From Acidobacteriota bacterium (GTDB lineage: Bacteria; Acidobacteriota; Blastocatellia; RBC074): a stretch of 64,000 nucleotides of DNA. Below, in pieces: positions 52,583-61,340 of the stretch. The stretch spans positions 57,035 to 121,034 of the forward strand of contig JAFDVL010000053.1 of NCBI GenBank assembly GCA_018268995.1, read 5' to 3'. The position numbers and the translations under genes were made by a program. How positions within the stretch are numbered: the first letter of the stretch is position 1; each line of letters opens with the position of its first letter. The notes under the pieces are model-generated. The model made no database searches. It was not told the DNA's origin and saw only the letters and a program-made list of their open reading frames with translations.

Positions 52583-54313
52583 ATGAAAAGAATCTCGTTC
52601 CGCAAATTTTGTCTCGCCCTCGTGCTGGTTTGTACGACTCTTACAATCAACGCGCAAACAGACGTGTCGCTTCCCGCTACGCCTTTGAAGTTCGGCGCGT
52701 TTGCGGCGCGCTTTGATGCGAACGGCACTTTCACGCTCGATGGCGCGGGACGGCCTCCGCTGGGCGGCAATTGGAAGATCAAGGGCGAGGAGATTGAGCT
52801 TGTCACAGCCAACCCGCCGAGAAATTGCGAAGGTGCGGGGCGTTATCGTGCGCGCGTCGAAGGCAGGCGCGTCGGTTTTGAAGTCATCGCCGATAGCTGC
52901 ACGCCACGCCGCATGATTTTGCACGGCAGTTCGTGGTCGCCTGCCGAAGAAGTGAAAGTCATCGCGCCGCGCAACATCACCAACAAAGCCGTCGCGCGCC
53001 CACCGAAAAAAGCCGAAGCCAGCGCGACAAATATCAACTGGCCTTCGTTTCGCGGCACGTTGGCTTCAGGCGTCAGCGAGAAGCAAAACCTGCCCGACAA
53101 GTGGGACGGCAAGTCAGGCGAAAATATTTTGTGGCGCGTGCCAGTTCCCGGCCTTGCGCATTCCAGCCCCGTCGTGTGGGGCAATCGCATCTTCGTCACG
53201 AGTGCCGTCAGCAGCGATCCGAAAGCGACGTTTCGCCCCGGTTTATATGGCGATGGCGATGCGTCGGCGGATCGTTCGCCGCAGAAGTGGATGCTCTACG
53301 CGATTGACAAACGCACGGGCAAAATCCTGTGGGAACGCATCGCCCACGAAGGCGTACCGCGCGAAAAACGTCACATCAAATCCACTTATGCCAGCGCCAC
53401 GCCTGCGACTGACGGACGCATCGTCGTTGCCTGGTTCGGCTCGCAAGGTGTATATGCCTACGACCTCAACGGACGTTTGTTGTGGCAAGTGGATTTGGGC
53501 CGCTTGAATGTTGGCGCGTACGACATTCCGACTTACGAATGGGGTACGGCAAGTTCGCCGATCATCTGGAACAACCTCGTCATTCTGCAATGCGACACGC
53601 AGGACGATTCATTCCTGCTCGCGCTCGATGCCGATACAGGCAAGCAAGTCTGGAAAACCAATCGTGACGAATTGCCGTCGTGGGGCACACCAACTATTGC
53701 GCAGACTTCTGCCGGGCCTGAACTCGTCACGAACGCGGCAAACTTTGTGCGCGGCTACGATCCACGCACGGGCAAGGAATTGTGGAAGCTCGGTCGCAGT
53801 TCCAAAATCACCGCGCCAACCCCGCTCTTTGCCGATGACAAATTCATCATTGCCAGCGGTCGCGCCCCCGAACGCCCGATCTTCGTTGTCAAAGCAGGCG
53901 CACGCGGCGATCTGACTTTGCCCGAAGGCAAGACCAGCAGCGATTCCGTTGTGTGGAGTCGCAGCGGGCGCGGATCGTATATGCCGACGCCGCTTGTGTA
54001 TGACGGCATCGTGTACGTGCTCGCCAACAACGGTTTGCTGGATGCCTACGATTTGAAAACGGGCGAAGAAGTCTATCGCCAACGCTTGCCGCTTGTCGGC
54101 AGTGGCTTCAGTGCTTCACCCGTTGCAGCGGATGGCAAGCTGTATCTTTCCAACGAAGACGGCGACATGCTCATCATCGCCGCAGGCCGCAAATTCGCGC
54201 ATCTCGGCACGAATGCGATGGGCGAATTGCTGATGGCAACGCCCGCGTTGTCAGAAGGCGTGATGTATGTTCGTTCGGCGCAGAGTCTATTTGCAGTGGG
54301 ACGGAAGCAATGA
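52583..54313 (+). CDS. Secreted PQQ-like beta-propeller protein
   Basis: A 576-residue protein. A signal peptide (1-22) precedes a short N-terminal beta domain (30-120) and a PQQ-binding-like propeller (about 150-570) with blade motifs WPSFRGTLASGVSEK, ILWRVPVPGLAHSSPVVWGN, AIDKRTGKILWERIA, ALDADTGKQVWKTN and GYDPRTGKELWKLG. No PQQ-dehydrogenase catalytic residues are evident, so it is a PQQ-like rather than a PQQ enzyme. The same domain occurs in outer-membrane and planctomycete-type proteins of unknown role. Confidence 0.88.
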   Translation: MKRISFRKFCLALVLVCTTLTINAQTDVSLPATPLKFGAFAARFDANGTFTLDGAGRPPLGGNWKIKGEEIELVTANPPRNCEGAGRYRARVEGRRVGFEVIADSCTPRRMILHGSSWSPAEEVKVIAPRNITNKAVARPPKKAEASATNINWPSFRGTLASGVSEKQNLPDKWDGKSGENILWRVPVPGLAHSSPVVWGNRIFVTSAVSSDPKATFRPGLYGDGDASADRSPQKWMLYAIDKRTGKILWERIAHEGVPREKRHIKSTYASATPATDGRIVVAWFGSQGVYAYDLNGRLLWQVDLGRLNVGAYDIPTYEWGTASSPIIWNNLVILQCDTQDDSFLLALDADTGKQVWKTNRDELPSWGTPTIAQTSAGPELVTNAANFVRGYDPRTGKELWKLGRSSKITAPTPLFADDKFIIASGRAPERPIFVVKAGARGDLTLPEGKTSSDSVVWSRSGRGSYMPTPLVYDGIVYVLANNGLLDAYDLKTGEEVYRQRLPLVGSGFSASPVAADGKLYLSNEDGDMLIIAAGRKFAHLGTNAMGELLMATPALSEGVMYVRSAQSLFAVGRKQ

Positions 54314-54353
54314 CGATGAAACAGCGTTTCGTCGTCAAACCGGGAGGACGGAT

Positions 54354-54647
54354 ATGCCCATGGAGGAAGCCGAGTATTGCCGCCGCATTTGCGGGGCCAA
54401 ATGTTGTTATCTGCACCTGGAGTATCTGATTCCCTGCCCGAACTTAGCCGCCGATAATTCCTGCTCCATTTACGAAGAACGCTTTCGTGAAGACGCGCCG
54501 GAACTCGTGCAGGTAGGACGGTATCAGCATAAAGGCAAAACCAAGCCGTTCTTTTGCGGGCGAATTTTATCCATTGCACATACACTTCCTGACGAAATAA
54601 CCAAGGGATGTTGTGTTATCCATCCACATTTATTGGACAAGTTTTGA
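54354..54647 (+). CDS. Small Cys-cluster protein (YkgJ-like)
   Basis: A 97-residue protein with the YkgJ-type Zn/Fe-chelating Cys pattern (CRRICGAKCCYLHLEYLIPC, CSIYEERF, FFCGRILS, CCVIHPHL). An unambiguous GGGAGG site 6 nt upstream fixes ATG 54354. The earlier in-frame start lies inside the propeller gene. It is followed after 14 nt by the ATC hydrolase-like gene, likely one operon. Confidence 0.8.
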   Translation: MPMEEAEYCRRICGAKCCYLHLEYLIPCPNLAADNSCSIYEERFREDAPELVQVGRYQHKGKTKPFFCGRILSIAHTLPDEITKGCCVIHPHLLDKF

Positions 54648-54661
54648 GGAGGAGCGAAATC

Positions 54662-55354
54662 ATGCGCAGTTTAGAAAATGAACAATTCGTAAAACAGGTC
54701 TATTTCAATCAAGCACAGATGCGGCTCACACGTCTCGCCAGTCGCTTTGCCACTGACGCACAAACCGTCATCGAAGAAGCCGAAGCGATCTTCGATGCAA
54801 TGCTGCCAACAATGGCCTACGTGGACAAACCACAGCATCCGCTCGCCTCGGCGCTGTTCGTTTGCAACGTCAATTTGTCGCTCTACCTCGCACTGAAACA
54901 ACGCGGCGTAGATGTTCAAGCATTCGGCAACGCCCTGTTGAATGGCCTGAAGCGAGCGCCGATTCCGCCACCGCCAGAGTTAGGCGATGAGGCATTGCAG
55001 GCGCAACTGGCAGAATTTCTGCAAGCCGCACATACGTCGCAAACCAATCCGCAATCGGGCGAAGATGTCTTTGAAGTTGTCGAAGGCGCGGATTTCGATT
55101 GGGGCTTCAACGTTACATCGTGCGCGCTCTGTCACTCGGCGGCGCAACACAACGCGATGGAAGTCGTGCCGTATATGTGCGCGGTGGATGACGTGATGAG
55201 CGACAAAAACAATCGGGGCTTGCGCCGCACCGGATCAATCGCGCTCGGCGCATCACATTGCGACTTCCGCTATCAACGCGGCGGCCAACCACAACGTTTG
55301 TCCGAACAATACCCGGAACTCATTCGTATCAACGGGCACGACACAACAAACTAA
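54662..55354 (+). CDS. Putative L-2-amino-thiazoline-4-carboxylate hydrolase-like protein
   Basis: A 230-residue protein. The C-terminal half carries the ATC-hydrolase style signature RTGSIALGASHCDFRYQRGG and NVTSCALCHSAAQHNAMEVV, with conserved Cys/His. The N-terminal half is helical. ATC hydrolase opens thiazoline rings to give S-carbamoylcysteine, but the substrate here is not proven. An AGGAGGAGCG site precedes ATG 54662. It lies between the Cys-cluster protein and an SGNH hydrolase. Confidence 0.6.
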   Translation: MRSLENEQFVKQVYFNQAQMRLTRLASRFATDAQTVIEEAEAIFDAMLPTMAYVDKPQHPLASALFVCNVNLSLYLALKQRGVDVQAFGNALLNGLKRAPIPPPPELGDEALQAQLAEFLQAAHTSQTNPQSGEDVFEVVEGADFDWGFNVTSCALCHSAAQHNAMEVVPYMCAVDDVMSDKNNRGLRRTGSIALGASHCDFRYQRGGQPQRLSEQYPELIRINGHDTTN

Positions 55355-55366
55355 CGCCAGCTCCTT

Positions 55367-55990
55367 ATGCCTCAACCAAACAACATTTTATTCATCGGCA
55401 ACAGCTTTACCGCCCGCAATGATGTGCCTGGAATGATCGCGCAACTCGCGGCTGCGCGTGGCCATCAACTGCAACATCAATTGATTTCCGCAGGCGGCGC
55501 TTCGCTGCGCATGCACTGGAACAAAGGCGAAGCGCAGCAGGCGATGAAGCAAACACGTTACGATTACGTCGTCTTGCAGGAGCAAAGTACCTTGCCCATC
55601 AAAAACGCAGCGCGTATGCACGAAAATATTCGCCTCTTCGATCAGGCGATCAAAGAGTCAGGCGCGAAGACCGCGTTGTATTTGACGTGGGCACGGCAAA
55701 ACGCGACGGAGGCACAAGAGGCAATTACGAAAGCCTACACGACAGTTGGCGAGGAACTTGATGCAACAGTCATTCCCGTTGGCGTCGCGTGGCAGAACTT
55801 CCTCCGTCACAACCAATCTCCCGTATTGCACGACAAAGACCTGAGCCATCCGACATTGGCAGGTTCGTATCTGGCCGCGTGTGTGTTCTTTGCGGTGCTG
55901 TTCGGCGAGAGTCCGGTCGGCATTGCCTGCGATAAACTGCTGCCAGCAGAGTCAGAACTGCTGCAAAAAACCGCTTGGGCATCTGTTTGA
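55367..55990 (+). CDS. SGNH/GDSL family hydrolase
   Basis: A 207-residue SGNH protein without a signal peptide: LFIGNSFTARNDVPGMIAQL (block I Ser in GNS), SAGGASLRMHW, YDYVVLQEQSTL and DLSHPTLAGSYLAACVFFAV (Asp/His). It is likely an esterase or deacylase. It begins 12 nt after the preceding gene, so it is part of the same leader-to-HAD operon. Confidence 0.85.
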   Translation: MPQPNNILFIGNSFTARNDVPGMIAQLAAARGHQLQHQLISAGGASLRMHWNKGEAQQAMKQTRYDYVVLQEQSTLPIKNAARMHENIRLFDQAIKESGAKTALYLTWARQNATEAQEAITKAYTTVGEELDATVIPVGVAWQNFLRHNQSPVLHDKDLSHPTLAGSYLAACVFFAVLFGESPVGIACDKLLPAESELLQKTAWASV

Positions 55991-56045
55991 AAAGTGGATT
56001 TATAGGTGTTCTGAGTGTGCGGCAAGGCCGCCATTGGGAGATTAC

Positions 56046-56687
56046 TTGCTGAGATATCAACTGGTTATCTTTGATTTCGATGGAACGCTGGCAGATTCGT
56101 TCGCCTTGTTTCTGGAATCCACGAAAGTGGCGGCGGAACGCTTTCGATTTACGCCACTCACCGCAGACAATCTGGAAACTCTGCGCGGTCGGAGCGTGCG
56201 CGAGATCATCGCGGAGGTCGGGCTGCCCCTGTGGAAGCTGCCCGCCGTCGCACGACATACGCGAGAATTTATGCGCCAGCGAATTGAACAAGTGCAATTG
56301 TTCGATGGCGTAGATGCGATGCTGCAACGGTTGAAAGCGGAAGGCGTTCAGCTTGCCATCGTGACATCGAATTCGCAGGAAAATGTCGAACGTGTTTTGG
56401 GTGAGGAGACTTGCAGACTGATAGATCATTTCGGGTGCGGCGCTTCGATCTTCGGCAAACGCCCCAAGACTCGTGCGGTCTTGAAGGCGTCCGGCATGTC
56501 AGCGGAAGCGGTGCTTTGTGTCGGGGACGAAATGCGGGATGTGGAAGTAGCCCAAGCGTTGGGACTGGACTTCGCGGCGGTCGCCTGGGGCTATACGAAC
56601 CCGGCCCAGCTTGCTCGATTGCCGGGGGTCAAGATGTGTCAGAGCGCCCGCGATGTCTTGTCCTTAGCCATCATCAAAGAAAGTTGA
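56046..56687 (+). CDS. HAD superfamily phosphatase (phosphoglycolate phosphatase-like)
   Basis: A 213-residue HAD hydrolase: motif I D10-F-D12-G-T-L, motif II SNS (VTSNSQE), motif III Lys in FGKRPKTRAVLKAS and motif IV VGDEMRDVEVA, with a helical C1 cap. I chose TTG 56046 because GGGAG lies 5-6 nt upstream. The in-frame codons back to 55881 overlap the SGNH gene. Sugar or phosphoglycolate phosphatase activity is the usual assignment. Confidence 0.85.
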   Translation: MLRYQLVIFDFDGTLADSFALFLESTKVAAERFRFTPLTADNLETLRGRSVREIIAEVGLPLWKLPAVARHTREFMRQRIEQVQLFDGVDAMLQRLKAEGVQLAIVTSNSQENVERVLGEETCRLIDHFGCGASIFGKRPKTRAVLKASGMSAEAVLCVGDEMRDVEVAQALGLDFAAVAWGYTNPAQLARLPGVKMCQSARDVLSLAIIKES

Positions 56688-56945
56688 GAAAAGTCTGAGC
56701 AAGGCTGGAAAAGTCAGCCTGGCAGGCGATCTATCACCGGTCTGAATCATTCCCCGCATGGTCTTGTCTTCTCTATAAGTGCGCCCTACACTGTCCGGGC
56801 TTTTCAACAATATCAAGGTGCGGTTGCCCTGTGGCTTCGACGCAACGTAGCCCTTATCAATATGGGGCCGCCGCCGATAGTCGTATCACTACAATTCGCC
56901 GTCAGGCCAGCGAAAACAATGGCCTGGTCAGGCAGGAGACACAAC

Positions 56946-57380
56946 ATGAACGTTCGAAAACACACTTCACGATCAGCATTTGCTTGGATGCTGCTCTTAC
57001 TCTGCGCAGGCTTAGCCGCCTGCTCTTCCTCGCCCGATCCCAAACAACCCCGCGTGTTCTTTACCTCACCGAGCGATGGTGCAACCGTCACCAGCCCGGT
57101 GAAGATCACCATGGACGCCGCCAACTTTATCGTTGAGCCTGCGGGAACCGTAAGACCAGGAGCAGGCCACCTGCACATCATGGTGGACACTGACGCCGTA
57201 CCCGTCGGACAGGTCGTGCCCAAAGATGAAAAGCACAACCACTACGGCCAAGGACAAAAGGAAGCGGAATTGACCTTGTCCCCCGGCACACATACGCTCC
57301 TGTTACAAGGCACCGACGGGGCACACGTGGCGCTCCCCGGCGAGGGCATGACGCAGAAAATTACCGTCACGGTGAAGTAA
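56946..57380 (+). CDS. DUF4399-type lipoprotein
   Basis: A 144-residue protein. The lipoprotein signal ends LAAC with SSSPDPKQ after it, followed by a DUF4399-like beta domain (VFFTSPSDGATVTSPVKI, GAGHLHIMVDTDAVPVGQVV, HYGQGQKEAELTLSPGTHTL). Members are small exported proteins of unknown role. The CAGGAGACACAAC site sets ATG 56946. The attC-like site begins 29 nt after the stop, the position expected if this were the gene of an integron cassette. Confidence 0.85.
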   Translation: MNVRKHTSRSAFAWMLLLLCAGLAACSSSPDPKQPRVFFTSPSDGATVTSPVKITMDAANFIVEPAGTVRPGAGHLHIMVDTDAVPVGQVVPKDEKHNHYGQGQKEAELTLSPGTHTLLLQGTDGAHVALPGEGMTQKITVTVK

Positions 57381-57408
57381 CGAGGCGGTCGAAATCAGAA
57401 AAGAAAAT

Positions 57409-57482
57409 GCCCAACGATGCGGTGCAGCAGCGACGCGGCGCGAAAGCCGCACAAGCCATCTGCTGGAACCACATCGTTGGGT
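57409..57482 (+). other. attC-like (59-base element) recombination site
   Basis: A 74-nt imperfect hairpin. It starts with the R''-type box GCCCAAC (57409-57415, consensus RYYYAAC) and ends with the R'-type box GTTGGGT (57476-57482, consensus GTTRRRY). The outer stem pairs 11 bp (GCCCAACGATG / CATCGTTGGGT, including a G-U). An inner block is CAGCAG/CTGCTG, and CTGCTGGAACCAC resembles the L' side of integron attC sites. The central part forms a small GCGGC-GCCGC hairpin. Unlike classical attC, the R-L spacer is base-paired. No integrase is present in the window. Confidence 0.55.
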
Positions 57483-57540
57483 AGTTCTTGTCTCTCCGAA
57501 ATGATGATAAACTACGAAATCATAAGGAGGTACAGGGTTT

Positions 57541-57753
57541 ATGCAACATCGCACAGAAGCCAAAATTGAGCCGAATGGAACAATCATTCTTCGTGGTCTC
57601 CCTTTTCCTGAAGGCGACAAGGTCATCGTAGTTATTACAACGCGCTGCTCAAAGAATACCCAAACAACGAGCTATCCTTTACGGGGACTGCCGGTGGAAT
57701 ATAAACATCCTTTTGAGCCAGTGGCAGAAAATGATTGGGAGGCGTTGGCGTGA
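57541..57753 (+). CDS. Antitoxin-like small protein (VapB/AF2212-like)
   Basis: A 70-residue protein, EAKIEPNGTIILRGLPFPEG and then KVIVVI, resembling short beta-rich antitoxins of PIN toxins. A strong AAGGAGGT site lies upstream. Its stop overlaps the toxin start (GTGA at 57750-57753), the coupling usual in toxin-antitoxin operons. Family resemblance is moderate; the pairing is the stronger evidence. Confidence 0.7.
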   Translation: MQHRTEAKIEPNGTIILRGLPFPEGDKVIVVITTRCSKNTQTTSYPLRGLPVEYKHPFEPVAENDWEALA

Positions 57754-58142
57754 TCGTCCTTGATACGCACGTCTGGATATGGTGGGTTCATGGTGACCCG
57801 CTTTTACCCTCAGATGTGGCACAAGTGGTTGCTGCACACGAGGCAACTGGCTTGGGCATCAGCGCGATTTCCTGCTGGGAAATTGCCAAATTGGTGGAAT
57901 ACAATCGCCTGCAATTACCGTTACCGATCAATGACTGGATGGCACAAGCATTAGCGTATCCCGGCATCGTGTTGTTGGAACTCAGTCCCGAAATCGCCAT
58001 TGACTCAACCCAATTACCGCCACCGTTTCACAAAGACCCCGCAGACCAGATGATCGTCGCAACGGCACGCATTCACAATGTGCCATTGGTTACCTGTGAT
58101 CACAAAATTCGCGCCTATCCGCACGTGCAACTTCTGCCCTGA
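57750..58142 (+). CDS. PIN-domain toxin (VapC-like)
   Basis: A 130-residue PIN ribonuclease with the acidic active site spread over MIVLDTHVWIWW (D5), SCWEIAKL (E), DPADQMIVATA (D) and LVTCDHKI (D). It resembles the PIN_Sll0205 group and probably cleaves RNA until held by the upstream antitoxin. GTG 57750 is chosen because it couples to the antitoxin stop and follows GGGAGG; the frame back to 57735 adds no homology. Confidence 0.85.
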   Translation: MIVLDTHVWIWWVHGDPLLPSDVAQVVAAHEATGLGISAISCWEIAKLVEYNRLQLPLPINDWMAQALAYPGIVLLELSPEIAIDSTQLPPPFHKDPADQMIVATARIHNVPLVTCDHKIRAYPHVQLLP

Positions 58143-58598
58143 TCGCCCGAAATCACCATCCAACTGCTCGGCAAAGCGTGCCGCACGCAAGCGTATCCAT
58201 TACGTCGAGTACCGGCTTCCGGCGGACGACACTAAACGTCCACGTACTACCCATCATATGGAGAGCGAGTATTTTCTCGAAGGCAGTATGCCGAATCAGG
58301 AGGGCGTGAGTATTATCGCGGCGATTCGATGGAAGAGCGGCGAGACCTCAACGCATACGATTCCTTTGCGCCCGCGTTTGTGAGATGGTTTTCGATATTG
58401 TTCATTTGTGCCTTGTTGTAGTACATATCCTGCGCTTACTTGCCTCCTCTGCCAACCCGCCATACACTGTACCCGTTTCAGCAACATCCAAGCATCTTTT
58501 CCCCATAGCTTGGTTCAGCATAGTCGTCGTCAAGGTTCAGCTTTGAGGACGAGTTATGTTATCAACACTCAAAATTACACTGGGTCAAAGAGGATAAA
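58143..58598. other. 456-nt region between toxin and TIR gene, probable gene debris
   Basis: No complete gene. A short frame at 58258-58383 encodes GVSIIAAIRWKSGETSTHTI and ends PLRPRL, faintly like the R-W-x-x-G tail of some recombinases, but too short to assign. From about 58390 the region becomes AT-rich before the TIR gene ribosome site (AGAGGATAAA). No second attC-like site could be found here. Confidence 0.4.
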
Positions 58599-59486
58599 AT
58601 GGCAAGTAGAAAGGCTCCGCAGTCACCGCAGTTCACATCTAAACAATTCTCTGTGTTTGAAATTGATCGAGGCATTGAGAAACTTAAGAAACGAAGGGGA
58701 GAAGTTCTACAACTCAACCCAACTAATCTCGCCGCTGGTGATCCAGTTCGGGGAAATATTCAGCGAAGCATTCGAGATACAGTAGCCGATATTTTTGGAG
58801 CAAATTCCCGCGAGGCTAGCGATTTCATCAATCCTCAACTCTATTACAACCCACACCCAGTTTTGCGGGGGTATGGGGATGAGGACGATGACAACACTCC
58901 CTTTTTCGTCGCAGGTATTGAGAAAATGGCGATAGAGTTACAAGGACTTATTGAGAAATTGGAAGAGCGGCGCGGCGATGTTCTCGCCGAAACGTCGGCA
59001 GAGAGAACGGGTGCTGCCGCACTTAATGAACAACAGGCTAATACAAGAGAGGTGTTCATAGTGCATGGACACGATGACGCAGCTAAGCTGGCGGTTGCGA
59101 GATTTATTCAGCAAATAGGTCTTCAACCAGTCATACTCCACGAACAAACAAATCGTGGAAGCACTACTGTTATAGAAAAGCTGGAGCGCCATTCTAATGT
59201 ACCTTTCGCCATCGTTCTGCTAACTCCTGATGATGTTGGCGCGCAGAAAAGTAATAGTTCTGACTTAACACCTCGCGCTCGCCAAAATGTAATTCTTGAA
59301 CTCGGATACTTTCTAGGTAAGCTGGGGCGAGGTAGAGTTTGCCCATTATACAAAGAGGGGGTTGAAATCCCTTCGGATTTTTCTGGCGTGATTTATACGC
59401 CGCTTGATCCTCATGATGGATGGAAACTCACTTTGGCTAAAGAATTGAGAGTCGTTTGGTCAGATATTGACCTCAACAGAATTTGA
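58599..59486 (+). CDS. TIR-like domain protein (CAP12/Pycsar-effector type TIR)
   Basis: A 295-residue protein. Helical N-terminal part (1-145) in which the motif IEKL-x2-RRG-x-VL occurs twice (about 26-37 and 118-129). A TIR-like nucleotide-binding domain spans 151-270: REVFIVHGHDDAAKLAVARF, LQPVILHEQTNRGSTTVIEK, FAIVLLTPDDVGA and RARQNVILELGYFLGKLGRG with a conserved Glu (about E234) that is the likely catalytic residue. Related TIR domains cleave NAD+ in phage-triggered abortive infection. No cyclase or other CBASS/Pycsar partner is adjacent. Codon choice is A/T-rich relative to neighbours (AATTCT, AATATT), which suggests transfer. Confidence 0.85.
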   Translation: MASRKAPQSPQFTSKQFSVFEIDRGIEKLKKRRGEVLQLNPTNLAAGDPVRGNIQRSIRDTVADIFGANSREASDFINPQLYYNPHPVLRGYGDEDDDNTPFFVAGIEKMAIELQGLIEKLEERRGDVLAETSAERTGAAALNEQQANTREVFIVHGHDDAAKLAVARFIQQIGLQPVILHEQTNRGSTTVIEKLERHSNVPFAIVLLTPDDVGAQKSNSSDLTPRARQNVILELGYFLGKLGRGRVCPLYKEGVEIPSDFSGVIYTPLDPHDGWKLTLAKELRVVWSDIDLNRI

Positions 59487-59633
59487 CCAAAATTATTTTG
59501 TTAGTATTGCCATCAAGCACATCAGATATACGAGTCACTCACTATTCGCCTTCGGCCTTGCTTTCAAGTGCATCCGCCCGCAATATTCTCGCCATTCATG
59601 CAAACATTACCCTGAACGTCCAGAGAAAACTTT

Positions 59634-61268
59634 ATGCGATTACATCACACATTGCGCTTCGCCTTCACGTCGTTGCTTGTGCTTGCCGCAACGGTGACAG
59701 CGCAAACACCATCCACGCCGCCCACGCCTTCTCGCGCCGACATCCTGCGGGGCGAATATAGTCCGTGGCGGGCCAACAATGATTTGCTGTCTTACGATCT
59801 TGACCTGCGCGTTGATCCTGACAAGAAATTCCTGAGCGGCAAGAATACGATTCGGTTCAAGATGTTGAAGGACGATACGCGCATTCAACTCGACCTGTTT
59901 GCCAACCTCAACGTGGACAAAATTCTGCACGGCAAAACGGAACTGAAATACACGCGCGAACTCTGGACGGTGTATGTGGACTTTCCCAAGCCGTTCAAGA
60001 AAGGCTCGGTGCAGGCGATTGAGTTTTATTACTCTGGTGCGCCGCAGGAGACGGGGCGCTTCGGCGGCATCAGCTTTCGCAAAGACCCGGCGAGCAGGCA
60101 TTGGATCACGACCGCGTGCGAAGGCATTGGCGCGAGCATCTGGTGGCCGAACAAAGATCAGCAACGCGATGAAGTCGAGAATATGCAAATGCACATTGCG
60201 GTGCCGAATGGATTGATGGACGTTTCTAACGGGCGATTTTTAGGGAAGAAAGATTTGGGCGATGGCTACACGCGCTGGGATTGGCAGATCAGCTATCCGA
60301 TTAATAATTACAACGTGTCGCTGAACATTGGCGCGTATGAGCATTTCGGCGAAAAGCTGGGCGATTTGGCGATGGATTATTACGTGCTGCCGGAAAACCT
60401 GGAAAAAGCAAAAAAACAATTCGCGCAGGCCAGGCCGATGATGGAAGCGTATCAGAAATACTTTGGCGAATATCCGTTCAAGAAAGACGGCTTCAAGCTG
60501 ATCGAAGTTCCCTACTCCGGGATGGAGCATCAGAGCGCAGTCACGTACGGCAATCGCTTTGCCAACGGCTATCTGGAACGCGATTGGACGGGCGTCGGCG
60601 TCAGCTTGAAATTCGACTTCATCATCATCCACGAAAGCGGCCACGAATGGTTTGGCAACAGCATCACTGCCGCTGATGTGTCCGACCAATGGATTCACGA
60701 AGGCTGGACGACGTATGCCGAATGCGTTTATGTCGAAGCGATGTTCGGACGCGCCGACGCGATCAAATATACGAACGGCTACAAAACCAAAGTGCGCAAT
60801 CAACAACCGATCATCACGAAGCCCGAAACCAATCGCACGCCGGGGCAGGATCAATATTTCAAAGGCGCGTTGTTTTTGCACACGCTGCGGTCGGTAATTG
60901 ATGACGATGCGAAATGGTGGAAGATGCTGCGGGCGTATTGCGAGCGGTTTAAGTATCAAAACATTATGACCACGGATGTCGTGCGCTTTTACAATCAGCA
61001 AAGCGGCAAGAACCTGACGCCCATCTTCGATCAATATTTACGGCACTCTGCGTTGCCTGTGCTGGAGTTGAAATTCGCGAACGGCGGCGTGGAATATCGC
61101 TGGCAGGCAGAGGAGAAAGCCTTTGCGATGCCAATCAAAGTCGGGCGCAAATCCAACTGGCAAACGATTCAGCCAACAACAGAATGGCAAACGATGAAGA
61201 CGGATTTGACCAAAGACGAGTTTGAAGTGGCGACGGATTTGTATTACATCGAAGTCAGGAAAAATTGA
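59634..61268 (+). CDS. Secreted M1 family metallopeptidase
   Basis: A 544-residue protein. A signal peptide (1-23) precedes the N-terminal beta domain (ANNDLLSYDLDLRVDPDKKF). The catalytic domain has the zinc motif H333-E-S-G-H337 with Glu356 18 residues further on (HESGHEWFGNSI, DQWIHEGWTTYAE). In place of the exopeptidase GAMEN box it has YSGMEHQSAV, and the C-terminus is short. It lacks the long C-terminal domain of aminopeptidase N. It probably trims N-terminal residues from peptides outside the cytosol. Confidence 0.92.
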   Translation: MRLHHTLRFAFTSLLVLAATVTAQTPSTPPTPSRADILRGEYSPWRANNDLLSYDLDLRVDPDKKFLSGKNTIRFKMLKDDTRIQLDLFANLNVDKILHGKTELKYTRELWTVYVDFPKPFKKGSVQAIEFYYSGAPQETGRFGGISFRKDPASRHWITTACEGIGASIWWPNKDQQRDEVENMQMHIAVPNGLMDVSNGRFLGKKDLGDGYTRWDWQISYPINNYNVSLNIGAYEHFGEKLGDLAMDYYVLPENLEKAKKQFAQARPMMEAYQKYFGEYPFKKDGFKLIEVPYSGMEHQSAVTYGNRFANGYLERDWTGVGVSLKFDFIIIHESGHEWFGNSITAADVSDQWIHEGWTTYAECVYVEAMFGRADAIKYTNGYKTKVRNQQPIITKPETNRTPGQDQYFKGALFLHTLRSVIDDDAKWWKMLRAYCERFKYQNIMTTDVVRFYNQQSGKNLTPIFDQYLRHSALPVLELKFANGGVEYRWQAEEKAFAMPIKVGRKSNWQTIQPTTEWQTMKTDLTKDEFEVATDLYYIEVRKN

Positions 61269-61340
61269 TTGTTTGTGCCAATAGATGAAGCGTCAAACGC
61301 TATCGTGGATTGATGATTTTTGAAAATTAACGCTGGCCCG

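Noticed and set aside
58164..58210. Possible second attC starting ATCCAAC after the VapC gene
   Set aside because: The R''-like box is present but no matching GTTRRRY or paired inner stem lies within the expected distance.
60240..61034. 264-residue minus-strand frame over the M1 peptidase
   Set aside because: Antisense shadow of the zinc peptidase; no start signals or family resemblance.
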